Shown: piece by piece, positions 49,639-61,531 of the stretch
How positions within the stretch are numbered: the stretch's first letter is position 1
How the letters are laid out: each line of letters starts with the position of its first letter
Assembly (NCBI RefSeq): GCF_018035235.1
Contig: NZ_WPCV01000004.1
Coordinates: 1,364,001 to 1,428,000, forward strand
Length of the DNA stretch: 64,000 nucleotides
Reading direction: 5' to 3'
Source of the DNA: Citrobacter sp. On2M
GTDB lineage: Bacteria; Pseudomonadota; Gammaproteobacteria; Enterobacterales; Enterobacteriaceae
The notes under the pieces: generated by a model
Databases searched by the model: none
What the model was told of the DNA's origin: nothing
What the model saw: only the letters and a program-made list of their open reading frames with translations
Program-made: the position numbers and the translations under genes

Positions 49639-51012
49639 ATGGAAAAAATTCAGGCCGATGGTCTGCCATTGCCCCAGCGATATGGCGCAATTTTAACCAT
49701 TGTAATTGGGATTTCTATGGCAGTACTCGACGGCGCAATAGCAAACGTAGCCCTGCCAACTATCGCCGCCGATCTTCAGGCCTCACCAGCAAGCTCAATA
49801 TGGATCGTGAACGCCTATCAAATTGCTATCGTCGTTTCGCTTCTGTCACTCTCTTTTTTAGGCGATATGTTTGGTTACCGACGCATTTATAAGTGTGGTC
49901 TGGTCGTGTTCTTGCTGGCATCGCTATTCTGTGCCTTGTCTGATTCGTTACACATGCTGACGCTGGCACGCATCGCCCAGGGTTTTGGCGGCGCGGCGCT
50001 AATGAGCGTGAATACGGCATTGATCCGACTCATTTACCCACAGCATCAGCTTGGGCGTGGGATGGGTATTAACTCCTTTATTGTTGCGGTCTCCTCGGCA
50101 GCGGGTCCAACTATTGCCGCGGCAATTCTCTCTATCGCCTCGTGGAAATGGCTGTTTCTGATTAACGTCCCGTTGGGAATAATCGCACTGCTGCTGGCTA
50201 TGCGCTTTTTACCCCCCAATGCGTCCCGCAGCAATAAACCACGCTTTGACCTGCCGAGTGCAGTGATGAATGCCTTAACGTTTGGTTTGCTGATCACCGC
50301 CCTCAGCGGTTTTGCACAAGGACAGTCGCTAAAACTGATTGGTGCTGAGATTGTGGCACTGATCGTTGTAGGTTTTTTCTTTATCCGCCGTCAGCTCGCC
50401 TTGCCAGTACCCTTATTGCCGGTTGATCTGCTACGCATTCCGCTGTTTTCACTCTCGATTTGTACCTCAATCTGTTCTTTCAGCGCGCAAATGCTGGCAT
50501 TAGTTTCCTTGCCCTTTTTTATGCAAACGGTACTCGGGCGCAGCGAAGTCGAAACGGGTCTGCTGTTGACGCCATGGCCACTGGCAACCATGGTGATGGC
50601 TCCTCTCGCGGGATATCTGATTGAACGCGTTCACGCCGGACTATTGGGTGCGCTGGGCATGGCAGTGATGGCGAGCGGTTTGTTTTCGCTGGTACTGCTA
50701 CCCACTTCGCCCTCTGATTTTAATATCATCTGGCCAATGATTTTGTGCGGCGCGGGCTTTGGCTTGTTTCAGTCACCGAACAACCACACTATCATCACCT
50801 CCGCGCCGCGTGAGCGCAGCGGTGGGGCAAGCGGTATGCTGGGGACGGCGCGCTTACTAGGTCAAAGTACAGGGGCCGCGCTGGTCGCACTAATGCTCAA
50901 CCAATTCGGTGACAGCGGAACGCACGTCTCGCTGATAACAGCTGGCATTCTGGCCTCGCTGGCAGCCATCGTGAGCGGCCTGCGTATTACGCAACCGCGA
51001 ATTCAGGCATAA
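49639..51012 (+). CDS. yebQ: DHA2-type MFS transporter YebQ
   Basis: 457 residues with about 14 helices. Motif A-like FLGDMFGYRRIYKCGL and motif C-like AAGPTIAAAILSIASWKWLFLINVPLGI. Drug:H+ antiporter 2 subfamily; substrate not known. Divergent from kdgR, which controls it in E. coli. ORF confirmed by family N-terminus MEKIQADGLPLPQRYGAILT. Confidence 0.92.
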   Translation: MEKIQADGLPLPQRYGAILTIVIGISMAVLDGAIANVALPTIAADLQASPASSIWIVNAYQIAIVVSLLSLSFLGDMFGYRRIYKCGLVVFLLASLFCALSDSLHMLTLARIAQGFGGAALMSVNTALIRLIYPQHQLGRGMGINSFIVAVSSAAGPTIAAAILSIASWKWLFLINVPLGIIALLLAMRFLPPNASRSNKPRFDLPSAVMNALTFGLLITALSGFAQGQSLKLIGAEIVALIVVGFFFIRRQLALPVPLLPVDLLRIPLFSLSICTSICSFSAQMLALVSLPFFMQTVLGRSEVETGLLLTPWPLATMVMAPLAGYLIERVHAGLLGALGMAVMASGLFSLVLLPTSPSDFNIIWPMILCGAGFGLFQSPNNHTIITSAPRERSGGASGMLGTARLLGQSTGAALVALMLNQFGDSGTHVSLITAGILASLAAIVSGLRITQPRIQA

Positions 51013-51036
51013 AAAAAGCGCGTCTGTCGACGCGCT
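51012..51036 (-). terminator. Terminator of htpX
   Basis: Minus strand GCGCGTCGACAGACGCGC followed by seven T, just after the htpX stop. Confidence 0.85.
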
Positions 51037-51057
51037 CTTCAGTTAGTCTGCTGCAGA

Positions 51058-51939
51058 TTATTTCAGATATTCTCCGCTGCGCAGCGCTTCAATACGTTTA
51101 TCCAACGGCGGGTGAGTCATAAACAGCTCACTCAACGACTTGGATTTGCCGTTGATGCAAAACGCCATCATGCTGGTCGCTTCCTGCGGCTCATAGCTGG
51201 TTTTCAGACGCTGCAGCGCGGCGATCATTTTCTCACGCCCTACCAATTTTGCAGAACCGGCATCCGCATGGAATTCACGATGACGTGAGAACCACATGGT
51301 AATGATGCTCGCCAGAATACCAAACACCAGTTCCAGCACCGTCGCCACCGCAAAGTAGATCAACGGGTTACCGTTGCTACCCTCACCCTCATCACGGTTT
51401 CCACCCATAAAGCCAGCGGCAATTTGCGCCAGAATACGTGAGATAAAGATAACGAAGGTGTTTACAACCCCCTGAATGAGCGTCATGGTCACCATATCAC
51501 CATTGGCAATGTGGCTGATCTCATGCGCGATAACGGCTTCGGCTTCATCAGGGCTCATGTTTTGCAACAGGCCAGTACTCACAGCCACCAGCGAAGCATC
51601 CCGGCGCGCACCGGTAGCAAATGCGTTAATATCTGGCGCATGGTAGATTGCGACCTGCGGCATAGCGATCCCGGCCTGACGGGCCTGATTCGCTACCGTA
51701 TTCATCAACCAGCGTTCTCTTTCATTGCGGGGCTGTTCGATCACTTCCCCACCGACGGATTTTAACGCCATCCATTTGGACATCAGCAGAGAAATGAAGG
51801 AACCACCAAAACCAAACAGCAGTGCCATGATCAACAAGCCTTGAACGCTGCTTGACTGAATCCCTGTCAGGCTCAATACCAGCCCGAAAACGACCATCAC
51901 AGCCAGGTTCGTCAGCAGGAAGAGCGCGATTCGCATCAT
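51058..51939 (-). CDS. htpX: Membrane protease HtpX
   Basis: 293-residue zinc metalloprotease of the M48B family in the inner membrane. HExxH motif [13 protein letters not shown] near residue 140 and the third ligand E in [14 protein letters not shown]; four hydrophobic segments. It degrades damaged membrane proteins with FtsH and is under CpxR control in E. coli. Separated from prc by about 190 bp. Confidence 0.96.
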   Translation of the reverse strand: MMRIALFLLTNLAVMVVFGLVLSLTGIQSSSVQGLLIMALLFGFGGSFISLLMSKWMALKSVGGEVIEQPRNERERWLMNTVANQARQAGIAMPQVAIYHAPDINAFATGARRDASLVAVSTGLLQNMSPDEAEAVIAHEISHIANGDMVTMTLIQGVVNTFVIFISRILAQIAAGFMGGNRDEGEGSNGNPLIYFAVATVLELVFGILASIITMWFSRHREFHADAGSAKLVGREKMIAALQRLKTSYEPQEATSMMAFCINGKSKSLSELFMTHPPLDKRIEALRSGEYLK

Positions 51940-52102
51940 AATTTTCTTTTAACCTCAATTTAACAAAACGCACTATGCGATTACCCATATCGTATGGGTC
52001 TTACGGCTATTTTCAAGCATCCATCGGTGCTAAGTCACCAGAAAAACACAACTTTACATTTTATCGTATCAGACTGACGTCTTCATGCGTTTGTTAAAAA
52101 AA

Positions 52103-52130
52103 ACAGGCACAATTTCTTGTGCCTGTTTGA
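52103..52130 (-). terminator. Terminator of prc
   Basis: Minus strand ACAGGCACAAGAAATTGTGCCTGTTTTTTT: 9-bp stem and T run right after the prc stop. Confidence 0.9.
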
Positions 52131-52132
52131 GG

Positions 52133-54181
52133 TTATTGACGGGTTGCGGGCTGTTCCGCTGGCTTCTCTTTCTCAAGATGCGCCAGATCAAGCGCGATTT
52201 TTACCGTTTCATCCAGGTACGGATCCGGCTCCTGGTAATCCTTCGGCAGATCGTCCAGTTTCTTCAAAGGCGGTTTGCCTTCACGCTTAAACCGATCGTT
52301 GATACGCGCCAGACGCATTGCGTCATCTTCGTTATTCTCTTTTTCACGCTGAGCGTAATTCAGAGAAGCGATGTTGCGCTTATCCTTCATCGCATTGAAA
52401 CGCGCAATATCCTTCATGATGTACTGGAACTCAGGATCGTTGGCGATACGCGCATTGTGCTCTTTCAACAATTCAGGTCCAAACGGCGTCAGATTCTCTG
52501 ATTTTGTGTAGGTCGCAGCATCAATGCTATCCCACGGCAACGCGTTATCTTCGAACTTCTCACCGGTTTCTGTTTCTTCATTACCTGTCGGCATGATGAT
52601 ATCTGGCGTAACGCCCTTACGCTGCGTACTGCCACCGTTGACACGGTAGAATTTCTGGATCGTATACTGAACAGAGCCCAGCGCTGGCCATTCCGGACGC
52701 AGCATCTGATCGTAAATACGGTTCAGGGAGCGATATTGCTGAACGGTACCTTTCCCGAAGGTCGGTTCACCGACAATGAGCGCACGACCATAATCCTGCA
52801 TTGCCGCAGCAAAAATTTCTGATGCCGAAGCACTGAAACGATCGACTAACACCACCAGCGGGCCTTTGTAATACACGACGCCGTCGGTATCGCTGTCCTC
52901 ACGCACTTTACCGTTATTGTCACGAACCTGAACAACCGGACCGGATGGAATGAACAGACCGGAAAGCGAAACTGCTTCAGTCAGCGCGCCGCCACCATTG
53001 GTGCGCAGATCGATAATGACGCTGCTGACGTTCTGTTTTTCCAGCTTCTGCAGCTGAACTTTGACGTCATCCGTCAGGCCAACATAAAAGCCGGGAATAT
53101 CCAGTACGCCGACCTTTTCTTTGCCAACGGTTTTCACGGACATTTTCACAGCGCGGTCTTCGAGACGAATACGTTCACGCGTTAACGTTACGATGCGCGT
53201 TTTGGTACCCTTACCAGCAGGCAGGATTTCAAGGCGCACTTTGCTGCCTTTCGGTCCTTTGATCAGCGCCACCACGTCATCCAGACGCCAGCCAATCACG
53301 TCGACCATGCCTTTACCGGTCTGACCCACGCCGACAATACGGTCACCAACGCTTATCGCTTTGCTCTTGGCTGCAGGGCCACCCGCCACCATGGAATTGA
53401 TGACGGTGTAGTCATCATCCATTTGCAGAACCGCGCCAATACCTTCCAGAGACAGGCTCATTTCAGTATTGAACTGTTCAGTATTGCGTGGAGAGAGATA
53501 GTTAGTATGCGGGTCGATTTCACGGGCAAAAGCCGTCATCGCCAGAGAAAACACATCTTCGCTATTGGTCTGCGCCAGACGGCGAATCGCAGACTTGTAG
53601 CGGCGAGTCAGCGTTTCACGAATTTCCGCATCGGTTTTACCGGTCAGCTTCAGGCTGAGTTCGTCAAATTTAACCTTGCTGTCCCACAGCGCGTTAAGCT
53701 CTGCTTCGCTCTTTGGCCACGGAGCTTTGCTCCGGTCGAGGTTAAACGTGTCGGTACCGGTAAAATCCATTGGCCGTGCCAGCACGCTTAATGCGTACTG
53801 ATAACGTTCAAATCGGCGTTTTTGCGCCAGATTATAGAGGTCGTAAAAGACATCCAGCTTGCCGCTACGCAATTCATCGCCAAGAACCGTTTTCTTCTTT
53901 GCAAACTGTTCGATATCGCTCGCCAACAGCACGTTGTGGCTGTAGTCGAGCAGATTCAAATAGCGGTCAAAAATTTTCGCCGAAAACGCCTGATCCAGAT
54001 CGAACTGACGATAGTGTGAACGCGTAAAACGCGATGTAACACGCTCACTTACCGTCGCATGCTGGGTTTCTTCCTTTAAGACGGGGATTTGATCGGCACG
54101 CGTGATGTCTTCCACAGCAAGTGCCTGGCCTGCTAATGCAAGCAGACCAGCTAACGCAGTAAGCCTAAAAAAAGTGTTCAT
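52133..54181 (-). CDS. prc: Periplasmic tail-specific protease Prc (Tsp)
   Basis: 682 residues from MNTFFRLTALAGLLALAG, the E. coli length; signal peptide ends near ALA-VED. PDZ domain about 240-320 (LSLEGIGAVLQMDDDYTVINSMVAGGPA). Catalytic serine S452 in DRFSASASEIFAAAM and lysine K477 in GEPTFGKGTVQQ. It processes FtsI and degrades proteins with non-polar C-termini, and in E. coli works with NlpI on MepS. Downstream gene of proQ-prc, 19-bp gap. Confidence 0.97.
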   Translation of the reverse strand: MNTFFRLTALAGLLALAGQALAVEDITRADQIPVLKEETQHATVSERVTSRFTRSHYRQFDLDQAFSAKIFDRYLNLLDYSHNVLLASDIEQFAKKKTVLGDELRSGKLDVFYDLYNLAQKRRFERYQYALSVLARPMDFTGTDTFNLDRSKAPWPKSEAELNALWDSKVKFDELSLKLTGKTDAEIRETLTRRYKSAIRRLAQTNSEDVFSLAMTAFAREIDPHTNYLSPRNTEQFNTEMSLSLEGIGAVLQMDDDYTVINSMVAGGPAAKSKAISVGDRIVGVGQTGKGMVDVIGWRLDDVVALIKGPKGSKVRLEILPAGKGTKTRIVTLTRERIRLEDRAVKMSVKTVGKEKVGVLDIPGFYVGLTDDVKVQLQKLEKQNVSSVIIDLRTNGGGALTEAVSLSGLFIPSGPVVQVRDNNGKVREDSDTDGVVYYKGPLVVLVDRFSASASEIFAAAMQDYGRALIVGEPTFGKGTVQQYRSLNRIYDQMLRPEWPALGSVQYTIQKFYRVNGGSTQRKGVTPDIIMPTGNEETETGEKFEDNALPWDSIDAATYTKSENLTPFGPELLKEHNARIANDPEFQYIMKDIARFNAMKDKRNIASLNYAQREKENNEDDAMRLARINDRFKREGKPPLKKLDDLPKDYQEPDPYLDETVKIALDLAHLEKEKPAEQPATRQ

Positions 54182-54200
54182 GCCAGGCCTGGCCTCCGTT

Positions 54201-54887
54201 TCAGAACACCAGGTGTTCTGCGCGTACAATCAAAGACATACCCGAATTCAGCTGTACACGGACGCCATCTTTGGTGATTTCTAATACGGTGGCATCCATC
54301 GCATTATTTCCTGCTTTCACCTTCAGAGACTGCCCTACCGTCAGCACTGAAATATCAGATACCGGGGTATGCTGTTCTTCACGAGGAGCACGCGGTGCTT
54401 TTGCTGCTGGTTTTTCAGCGCGAGGTTTACGCTCAGCACCTTCTTTACGACGCGGAGCAGGACGCGGCTTGCGCTCGCGACGCGGTGCGTCTTCTTTTTC
54501 CCCGGCAGCAGCGGCCGCTTCGCGTTTTTTCGCCTGTTGTTCAGCGCGTTGCGCCTGAACGCGGGCTTTAGCTTCTTCCAGCTGTTTGCGAGCATGTTCC
54601 ACGTGCTGTTCATCCAGCTCACCACAAGGGTTGCCGTCGAGATCCACACGCGTTGCGCCCAATTTAACGCCATACAGATAGCGCCAGCTTGAAGTATAGA
54701 GACGTAAGGCTGAACGGAGCTGTGTCTTGCTGAGGTTCATTTCGCCCTCAACACGCTCTACCAGATCCTGAAAAATGCCAATTTTCAGTGGGCGCGCTTC
54801 GCCTTCCGCACTAAAGCACTGCGGGAAGCGTTCGGCCAGAAACGCGATGACTTCTTTACTGCTATTCAACTTAGGTTGATTTTCCAT
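54201..54887 (-). CDS. proQ: RNA chaperone ProQ
   Basis: 228 residues (E. coli 232). N-terminal FinO/ProQ domain (about 5-120, [30 protein letters not shown]), a charged Ala/Arg/Lys-Pro linker, and a C-terminal Tudor-like domain ([38 protein letters not shown]). It binds structured sRNAs and mRNA 3' ends; in E. coli it also affects ProP activity. Confidence 0.97.
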   Translation of the reverse strand: MENQPKLNSSKEVIAFLAERFPQCFSAEGEARPLKIGIFQDLVERVEGEMNLSKTQLRSALRLYTSSWRYLYGVKLGATRVDLDGNPCGELDEQHVEHARKQLEEAKARVQAQRAEQQAKKREAAAAAGEKEDAPRRERKPRPAPRRKEGAERKPRAEKPAAKAPRAPREEQHTPVSDISVLTVGQSLKVKAGNNAMDATVLEITKDGVRVQLNSGMSLIVRAEHLVF

Positions 54888-54983
54888 GAAATTTCCTGAT
54901 TACAACGGACGTAGCCAACAAGCGCAGGCATGAACAGGCGACATTATAATGACGTCATCAGTAATTGCTACGTTATCCGTTGA

Positions 54984-55481
54984 TTATCCTGCGACGCGCG
55001 CAAAGAATTTTTTGTAATCCGTCGTTGCAAGCACGGTTTCAAGCTGTGCCACCAGCGTCCGCAGCCCCTGTTCATCTTCCTCAGTAAAGCGGCCAAACGC
55101 CGTGCTATCAATATCCAGCACGCCGATGATCTGATTATCGACGGTGATTGGCAGGACGATTTCAGCGTTGCTGGCGGCATCGCAGGCGATGTGCCCGTCA
55201 AAGGCATGTACGTCCTCAATACGCTGAACCTGGTTCTGCGCCACGGCGGTACCACATACTCCGCGCCCCACCGGAATCCGCACACAGGCGATTTTCCCCT
55301 GGAAAGGCCCCAGCACCAGCGTATCGTTTTCGAGCAGATAAAAACCGGCCCAATTTACTTCTGCAAGACGCTCGAACAACAACGCGCTGGTATTTGCCAG
55401 CGTTGCCAGAAAACTAGTCTCACCTGCCATTAATGCCTGAAAATCACGGTTCAGATCCGTGTATAGCTCTATTTTGTTCAT
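54984..55481 (-). CDS. msrC: Free methionine-(R)-sulfoxide reductase MsrC
   Basis: 165-residue GAF-domain enzyme (YebR family) that reduces free Met-R-SO. Conserved cysteines CVRIPVGRGVCGTA (two of the redox set) and the earlier substrate-pocket WAGFYLLEN. Divergent from letA. Confidence 0.95.
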   Translation of the reverse strand: MNKIELYTDLNRDFQALMAGETSFLATLANTSALLFERLAEVNWAGFYLLENDTLVLGPFQGKIACVRIPVGRGVCGTAVAQNQVQRIEDVHAFDGHIACDAASNAEIVLPITVDNQIIGVLDIDSTAFGRFTEEDEQGLRTLVAQLETVLATTDYKKFFARVAG

Positions 55482-55609
55482 TATGTAATCACTTAGTTGT
55501 CTTACCTAAAACTGCAGCCTACTAAAATAAACATTAAATGCGTTAATGCTCAAGATCATTCCCGTCATGAGTTAAGATAACATTACTTCAACAATTTGAT
55601 TCGCGATAC

Positions 55610-56893
55610 ATGGCCTTAACGACACCACGCATCACGCCGACTAAAAAAATAGCCATCAGGTCCATTGGTGATGCACTTCCTCGTGCGAATTACCATCGCT
55701 GCCCTGAATGTGACCTGATCTTTAGTTTGCCTAAAATGCGTTCACACCAAAGTGCATTTTGCCCACGCTGTCAGGCAAGAATTCGTGACGGACGCGACTG
55801 GTCACTAACGCGGCTGGCGGCAATGGCTTTCGCCATGCTGCTGCTGATGCCCTTTGCCTGGGGAGAGCCGCTCCTGCACATCTATCTGTTAGGTGTACGC
55901 ATTGACGCCAATGTGCTGCAGGGCATCTGGCAAATGACCCGTCAGGGCGATCCACTCACCGCATCCTTCGTGCTATTTTGCGTGGCTGGTGCGCCGCTAA
56001 TTCTCGTGACCTCAATTGCTTATCTGTGGTTTGGCAATATTCTCGGGATGAACCTGCGCCCGGTACTGTTGATGCTGGAAAGGCTTAAAGAGTGGGTGAT
56101 GCTCGATATCTATCTTGTGGGTATTGGCGTCGCATCAATCAAAGTTCAGGACTATGCTTTTTTGCAACCCGGTGTGGGGCTGTTTGCTTTTATCGCGCTG
56201 GTGATCCTCAGTATTTTGACGTTGTCGCACCTCAACGTAGAGCAGCTTTGGGACCGATTTTATCCGCAAAGACCGGCCCGTCGCCCTGATGAAAAGCTCC
56301 GCGTCTGCCTCGGTTGTCACTTTACAGGTTATCCGGACGCGCGAGGTCGCTGCCCTCGTTGCCATATCCCGTTGCGTTGGCGCAGGAACCAAAGTATCCA
56401 AAAGTGTTGGGCGGCTCTTCTGGCCTCGATTGTCCTGCTTTTGCCTGCTAATCTGCTGCCCATCTCGGTAATATATGTCAACGGTGGTCGGCAGGAAGAC
56501 ACCATCCTGTCAGGCATAATGTCTTTGGCAAACAGTAACGTCGGCGTGGCGGCGATCGTTTTTATCGCCAGTATTCTGGTGCCATTCACCAAAGTGATTG
56601 TGATGTTTACGTTGCTCATCAGCATTCATTTTAACTGCGAGCAAGGATTGCGTACCCGCATCAAACTGCTGCGCATGGTGACCTGGATTGGTCGCTGGTC
56701 GATGTTGGACCTCTTTGTTATCGCGTTAACCATGTCACTGATTAATCGCGATCAGATTCTTGCTTTTACTATGGGACCGGCTGCGTTTTATTTCGGCGCG
56801 GCGGTAATATTGACTATTCTTGCTGTGGAATGGCTGGACAGCCGATTACTTTGGGATGCACATGAGTCAGGAAACGCCCGCTTCGCAGACTGA
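55610..56893 (+). CDS. letA: Lipid transport membrane protein LetA (YebS)
   Basis: 427-residue inner-membrane PqiA-type protein. Two zinc ribbons, each of two CxxC pairs: CPECD/CPRCQ near the N-terminus and CLGCH/CPRCH in the middle. Each is followed by a four-helix membrane module. It works with LetB, which bridges the envelope, to move lipids between inner and outer membranes. Overlaps letB by 32 bp. Confidence 0.95.
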   Translation: MALTTPRITPTKKIAIRSIGDALPRANYHRCPECDLIFSLPKMRSHQSAFCPRCQARIRDGRDWSLTRLAAMAFAMLLLMPFAWGEPLLHIYLLGVRIDANVLQGIWQMTRQGDPLTASFVLFCVAGAPLILVTSIAYLWFGNILGMNLRPVLLMLERLKEWVMLDIYLVGIGVASIKVQDYAFLQPGVGLFAFIALVILSILTLSHLNVEQLWDRFYPQRPARRPDEKLRVCLGCHFTGYPDARGRCPRCHIPLRWRRNQSIQKCWAALLASIVLLLPANLLPISVIYVNGGRQEDTILSGIMSLANSNVGVAAIVFIASILVPFTKVIVMFTLLISIHFNCEQGLRTRIKLLRMVTWIGRWSMLDLFVIALTMSLINRDQILAFTMGPAAFYFGAAVILTILAVEWLDSRLLWDAHESGNARFAD

Positions 56894-59495
56894 AGCGCAG
56901 ATTAAAACAAAACGTCGTATCTCTCCGTTCTGGCTGCTGCCGTTGATCGCATTGATGATTGCAGGTTGGCTGATCTGGGGGAGCTATGAAGATCGCGGCA
57001 ATACCGTGACCATTGACTTCATGTCTGCGGACGGCATTGTGCCCGGACGCACGCCCGTTCGTTATCAGGGCGTTGAAGTGGGCACAGTACAAGATATCAA
57101 CCTCAGCAAAGATCTGCGTAAAATTGAAGTCCGCGTCAGCATCAAATCGAGCATGAAAGATGCACTGCGCAAAGATACTCAGTTCTGGCTTGTTACACCG
57201 AAAGCGTCGCTGGCTGGGGTTTCGGGTCTGGATGCGTTGGTTGGTGGTAACTATATCGGCATGATGCCCGGAACCGGCGAGGAAGAAGATCATTTCGTCG
57301 CCCTCGATACGCAGCCCAAATATCGTCTTGATAATGGCGATTTGATGCTGCATCTGCGGGCGCCTGACCTCGGTTCGCTTAATAGCGGTTCACTGGTTTA
57401 TTTCCGTAAGATTCCGGTCGGTCGGGTGTATGACTACGCCATTAACCCCAATCATCAGGGGGTAACCATCGACGTGTTGATTGAACGTCGCTTTACCAAC
57501 CTGGTGAAAAAAGGCAGCCGCTTCTGGAACGTATCCGGCGTGAATGCGGATGTCAGCCTCAGTGGCGCAAAGGTAAAACTGGAAAGTCTGGCCGCGCTGG
57601 TCAATGGTGCGATTGCTTTTGATTCGCCGGAAGACTCAAAACCCGCGGCTGCCGACGACACGTTTGGTTTATATCAGGATCTCGCGCACAGCCAGCGCGG
57701 GGTAATTGTCAAACTTGATTTACCCAGCGGAGACGGACTCAAGGCAGGCTCAACGTCACTGATGTATCAAGGATTAGAGGTCGGTCAGCTTACCAAACTG
57801 GATTTAAATCCGGGCGGGAAAGTCACCGGCGAAATGACGGTCGACCCCAGCGTCGTAACGCTGCTGCGCGACAACACGCGGATCGAATTACACAGCCCTA
57901 AATTATCGTTAAACGATGCCAATCTCAGCTCACTGCTGACGGGTAAAACGTTTGAACTGGTCCCCGGCGAAGGCGAGCCGCGTAGCCAGTTTACTGTTAT
58001 TCCCGCAGAGAAGTCGTTGTTACACGATCCAGGCGTCATGACATTTACGCTGACCGCACCGGAGAGTTACGGTATTGAAGCCGGCCAGCCGCTGATCCTC
58101 CACGGCGTACAGGTCGGTCAGGTTATTGAGCGTACGCTTTCCAGCAAAGGCGTCTCATTTATCGTTGCCATCGAACCGCAGCATCGCTCGCTGGTGCAAG
58201 GCGACAGTAAATTCGTGGTCAACAGCCGGGTGGATGTCAAAGTCGGGCTGGATGGTGTGGAATTCCTTGGTGCCAGCGCCAGTGAGTGGCTCAGCGGCGG
58301 CATTCGCATTTTGCCAGGCACCAAAGGCGAAATGCAAAAAAGCTACCCGCTGTATGCCAACCTGGAAAAAGCAATTGAAAACAGCCTGAGCGATCTGCCA
58401 ACCACCACGGTCAGCCTGAGCGCCGAAACGCTGCCGGATGTGCAGGCCGGTTCGGTGGTGCTCTACCGCAAATTTGAGGTCGGTGAAGTGATTAGCGTTC
58501 GTCCGCGCGCCGATGCGTTTGATATCGATCTGCATATCAAACCAGAATATCGCAATTTGTTGACCAGCAACAGCGTGTTCTGGGCCGAAGGCGGTGCAAA
58601 GGTTCAGCTCAACGGCAGCGGTTTAACCGTACAAGCATCTCCCCTGTCGCGCGCACTCAAAGGGGCTATCAGCTTTGATAACTTAAGTGGCGCCAGCGCC
58701 AGTCAACGCAAAGGCGACAAGCGTATTTTGTATGCTTCCGAAACCGCCGCGCGTGCGGTGGGCGGTCAGATAACCCTGCACGCGTTCGATGCCGGTAAAC
58801 TCGCGGCCGGCATGCCGATTCGCTATCTTGGGATCGATATTGGTCAGATCCAGACGCTTGAGCTCATCACCGCCCGTAACGAAGTTCAGGCAAAAGCGGT
58901 TCTGTATCCGGAATATGTGCAGACCTTTGCCCGAAGCGGTACGCGCTTCTCCGTGATCACGCCGCAAATTTCGGCGGCGGGCGTGGAGCATCTGGATACC
59001 ATCCTGCAGCCGTATATCAACGTTGAACCAGGACGCGGCAACCCGCGCCGTGATTTTGAGCTACAGGAAGCCACGATTACCGACTCTCGTTACCTCGATG
59101 GTCTGAGTATTGTGGTGGAAGCGCCGGAAGCCGGTTCGCTGAATATCGGTACGCCAGTGCTGTTCAGAGGCATTGAAGTGGGGACCGTCACCGGGCTGAC
59201 GCTGGGTTCTCTTTCTGACCGTGTGATGGTTGCCATGCGCATTAGCCAGCGCTATCAGCACCTGGTGCGCAACAATTCCGTGTTCTGGCTGGCATCCGGA
59301 TACAATCTCGACTTCGGTTTGACCGGCGGCGTCGTGAAAACCGGTACGTTCAACCAGTTCATTCGCGGTGGTATCGCCTTCGCCACGCCACCGGGTACGC
59401 CACTCGCCCCGAAAGCGCAGTCGGGTAAACACTTCCTGCTGCTCGAAAGCGAACCGAAAGAGTGGCGTGACTGGGGAACCGCCCTGCCACGTTAA
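56862..59495 (+). CDS. letB: Seven-MCE-domain lipid transport protein LetB (YebT)
   Basis: 877 residues from [15 protein letters not shown] (E. coli 877). One N-terminal membrane helix (about 22-43), then seven MCE repeats, each starting near a motif such as [54 protein letters not shown] or [28 protein letters not shown]. coli LetB stacks into a periplasm-spanning tube. The start is inside letA; upstream frame belongs to letA overlap. Confidence 0.96.
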   Translation: MSQETPASQTEAQIKTKRRISPFWLLPLIALMIAGWLIWGSYEDRGNTVTIDFMSADGIVPGRTPVRYQGVEVGTVQDINLSKDLRKIEVRVSIKSSMKDALRKDTQFWLVTPKASLAGVSGLDALVGGNYIGMMPGTGEEEDHFVALDTQPKYRLDNGDLMLHLRAPDLGSLNSGSLVYFRKIPVGRVYDYAINPNHQGVTIDVLIERRFTNLVKKGSRFWNVSGVNADVSLSGAKVKLESLAALVNGAIAFDSPEDSKPAAADDTFGLYQDLAHSQRGVIVKLDLPSGDGLKAGSTSLMYQGLEVGQLTKLDLNPGGKVTGEMTVDPSVVTLLRDNTRIELHSPKLSLNDANLSSLLTGKTFELVPGEGEPRSQFTVIPAEKSLLHDPGVMTFTLTAPESYGIEAGQPLILHGVQVGQVIERTLSSKGVSFIVAIEPQHRSLVQGDSKFVVNSRVDVKVGLDGVEFLGASASEWLSGGIRILPGTKGEMQKSYPLYANLEKAIENSLSDLPTTTVSLSAETLPDVQAGSVVLYRKFEVGEVISVRPRADAFDIDLHIKPEYRNLLTSNSVFWAEGGAKVQLNGSGLTVQASPLSRALKGAISFDNLSGASASQRKGDKRILYASETAARAVGGQITLHAFDAGKLAAGMPIRYLGIDIGQIQTLELITARNEVQAKAVLYPEYVQTFARSGTRFSVITPQISAAGVEHLDTILQPYINVEPGRGNPRRDFELQEATITDSRYLDGLSIVVEAPEAGSLNIGTPVLFRGIEVGTVTGLTLGSLSDRVMVAMRISQRYQHLVRNNSVFWLASGYNLDFGLTGGVVKTGTFNQFIRGGIAFATPPGTPLAPKAQSGKHFLLLESEPKEWRDWGTALPR

Positions 59496-59504
59496 TCTCT
59501 CCTC

Positions 59505-59534
59505 TGCTCCGGCGTAAATACTCGCGCCGGAGCA
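59505..59534 (+). terminator. Stem-loop after letB
   Basis: TGCTCCGGCG...CGCCGGAGCA, 10-bp perfect stem 9 bp after the stop but with no T run; may stabilise the 3' end or stop transcription weakly. Confidence 0.55.
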
Positions 59535-59542
59535 CTCCTACC

Positions 59543-59630
59543 CGTCATACTTCAAGTTGCATATGCGTTAGGTACTCTCGTTTACCCCAGTCACTTACCA
59601 GATTCCTGCAACTCGAATTATTTAGGGTAT
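59543..59630. repeat. RSA-like intergenic repeat (short form)
   Basis: Begins CGTCATACTTCAAGTTGC and ends TGCAACTCGAATTATTTAG then GGTAT. These are the two ends of a known enterobacterial intergenic repeat (RSA type) with shared inverted CAAGTTGCA/TGCAACTCG ends; the centre is shorter than the usual about 150 bp. Recognised from memory. Confidence 0.55.
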
Positions 59631-59670
59631 ATGCTACACTGCGCACCTGTTTTTTTGCCGGTGGTACCAA

Positions 59671-61092
59671 GTGGCTTATTTTCCCGACGCCTTTCTGACC
59701 CAAATGCGTGAAGCAATGCCTTCCACGCTGTCATTCGATGATTTTCTCGCTGCCTGCCAGCGCCCGCTGCGCCGTAGTATCCGCGTCAACACGCTGAAAA
59801 TTTCCGTTGCCGATTTCCTCACGCTGACCGCGCCTTACAACTGGTCGCTCACTCCGGTTCCTTGGTGTGCTGAAGGTTTCTGGATTGAACGCGATGATGA
59901 AGAGTCACTGCCGCTCGGTAGCACCGCAGAGCATTTAAGCGGTCTGTTTTATATTCAGGAAGCCAGCTCAATGCTGCCGGTCGCCGCGCTGTTTGCCGAA
60001 GGCAACACCCCGGAACGAGTTATGGATGTTGCGGCAGCGCCAGGTTCTAAAACCACGCAAATTGCCGCAAAAATGAATAATCAGGGCGCGATTCTTGCGA
60101 ATGAGTTTTCCGCCAGTCGCGTCAAAGTCCTGCATGCCAATATCAGCCGTTGTGGGATAGCCAATGTCGCGCTCACCCATTTTGACGGCCGCGTATTTGG
60201 CGCAGCGTTGCCTGAATCCTTTGATGCCATTTTGCTGGACGCCCCATGTTCCGGCGAAGGCGTGATGCGTAAAGACCCCGATGCGCTGAAAAACTGGTCG
60301 CCAGAAAGTAATCTGGAAATTGCCGCGACTCAGCGCGAACTGCTCGACAGCGCCTTTCACGCTCTGCGGCCCGGCGGCACGCTGGTTTATTCCACCTGTA
60401 CGCTTAACCGTGACGAAAATGAAAACGTCATGCAGTGGTTGATTGAGACTTACCCGGATGCAGTCGAATTTTTGCCACTGGGCGATTTATTCCCGGAAGC
60501 CGAACGCGCCCTGACGCCGGAAGGCTTTCTGCACGTGTTCCCGCAAATCTACGATTGCGAAGGTTTCTTCGTTGCACGTTTGCGCAAAACAGCCGCCATC
60601 CCTCCATTACCGACGCCAAAGTACAAAGTGGGTAACTTCCCTTTCAGCCCACTTAAAGGACGTGAATCCGCGCTTGTTACTCAGGCCGCTAACGCCTGTG
60701 GATTGCAGTGGGGAGGCACTTTGCGTCTGTGGCAGCGTGATAAAGAGATTTGGCTGTTTCCAACAGACATTGAACCACTGATCGGCAAAGTTCGTTTTTC
60801 CCGACTCGGCGTCAAACTGGCTGAAACACACAATAAAGGTTACCGCTGGCAGCATGAAGCCGTCATCGCGCTCGCCAACCCAAATCATAGCCATGCGTTT
60901 GAACTGACCCTTACCGAAGCTGAAGAGTGGTACCGCGGCCGGGATGTCTACCCACAAACCGCACCAACGAGTGACGACGTACTGGTTACATTCCAGCACC
61001 AACCAATCGGTCTGGCAAAACGTATTGGTTCGCGATTAAAGAATAGCTATCCACGCGATCTTGTCCGGGATGGCAAACTCTTTACAAGGTAA
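59671..61092 (+). CDS. rsmF: 16S rRNA (cytosine-1407-C5)-methyltransferase RsmF
   Basis: 473 residues (E. coli 479). GTG start; upstream frame has no other start. RsmB/Nop2-type SAM methyltransferase: [29 protein letters not shown] (motif IV with the release cysteine) and LVYSTCTLN (motif VI catalytic Cys), plus a C-terminal PUA-like part. The N-terminus lacks four residues of E. coli. Confidence 0.94.
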   Translation: MAYFPDAFLTQMREAMPSTLSFDDFLAACQRPLRRSIRVNTLKISVADFLTLTAPYNWSLTPVPWCAEGFWIERDDEESLPLGSTAEHLSGLFYIQEASSMLPVAALFAEGNTPERVMDVAAAPGSKTTQIAAKMNNQGAILANEFSASRVKVLHANISRCGIANVALTHFDGRVFGAALPESFDAILLDAPCSGEGVMRKDPDALKNWSPESNLEIAATQRELLDSAFHALRPGGTLVYSTCTLNRDENENVMQWLIETYPDAVEFLPLGDLFPEAERALTPEGFLHVFPQIYDCEGFFVARLRKTAAIPPLPTPKYKVGNFPFSPLKGRESALVTQAANACGLQWGGTLRLWQRDKEIWLFPTDIEPLIGKVRFSRLGVKLAETHNKGYRWQHEAVIALANPNHSHAFELTLTEAEEWYRGRDVYPQTAPTSDDVLVTFQHQPIGLAKRIGSRLKNSYPRDLVRDGKLFTR

Positions 61093-61192
61093 CGCACGTT
61101 TTTACTGGCGCTTTTGCTAACGTTGACTACGCTGAAAAATGGACGGCTTAACTGGTCGTACCACAACCAACAAATCAACGGAGAGCACGATG

Positions 61193-61429
61193 ATGAAAAC
61201 CAGTGTGCGCATTGGCGCTTTTGAAATCGACGACGCCGAGTTACATGGCGAGTCGCCAGGAGACCGAACGTTAACCATTCCGTGTAAATCTGATCCGGAT
61301 TTATGTATGCAACTGGACGCCTGGGATGCCGACACCAGCGTCCCGGCTCTTCTGAACGGAGAACATTCGGTACTATTTCGCGAGCACTACGATCGTAAGT
61401 CAGATGCCTGGATCATGCGCCTTGCCTGA
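61193..61429 (+). CDS. yebV: Small protein YebV
   Basis: 78 residues, as in E. coli: MKTSVRIGAFEIDDAELHGE at the start and SDAWIMRLA at the end. Two ATGs are adjacent (61190, 61193); the second matches the family. Sigma S-linked in E. coli; function unknown. Confidence 0.92.
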   Translation: MKTSVRIGAFEIDDAELHGESPGDRTLTIPCKSDPDLCMQLDAWDADTSVPALLNGEHSVLFREHYDRKSDAWIMRLA

Positions 61430-61531
61430 TTCAAAAAGAACCCGTCGCCAGACGGGTTATTTCTTGCTTAATTTCCCTCATCTATCAACATCCTCTACAC
61501 TACAGGTATGGCTTTACCATATGAGGATGGA

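Noticed and set aside
54271-54692. Long Arg/Ser/Phe-rich frames opposite proQ
   Set aside because: Typical antisense by-products of the Lys/Arg/Ala-rich proQ linker.
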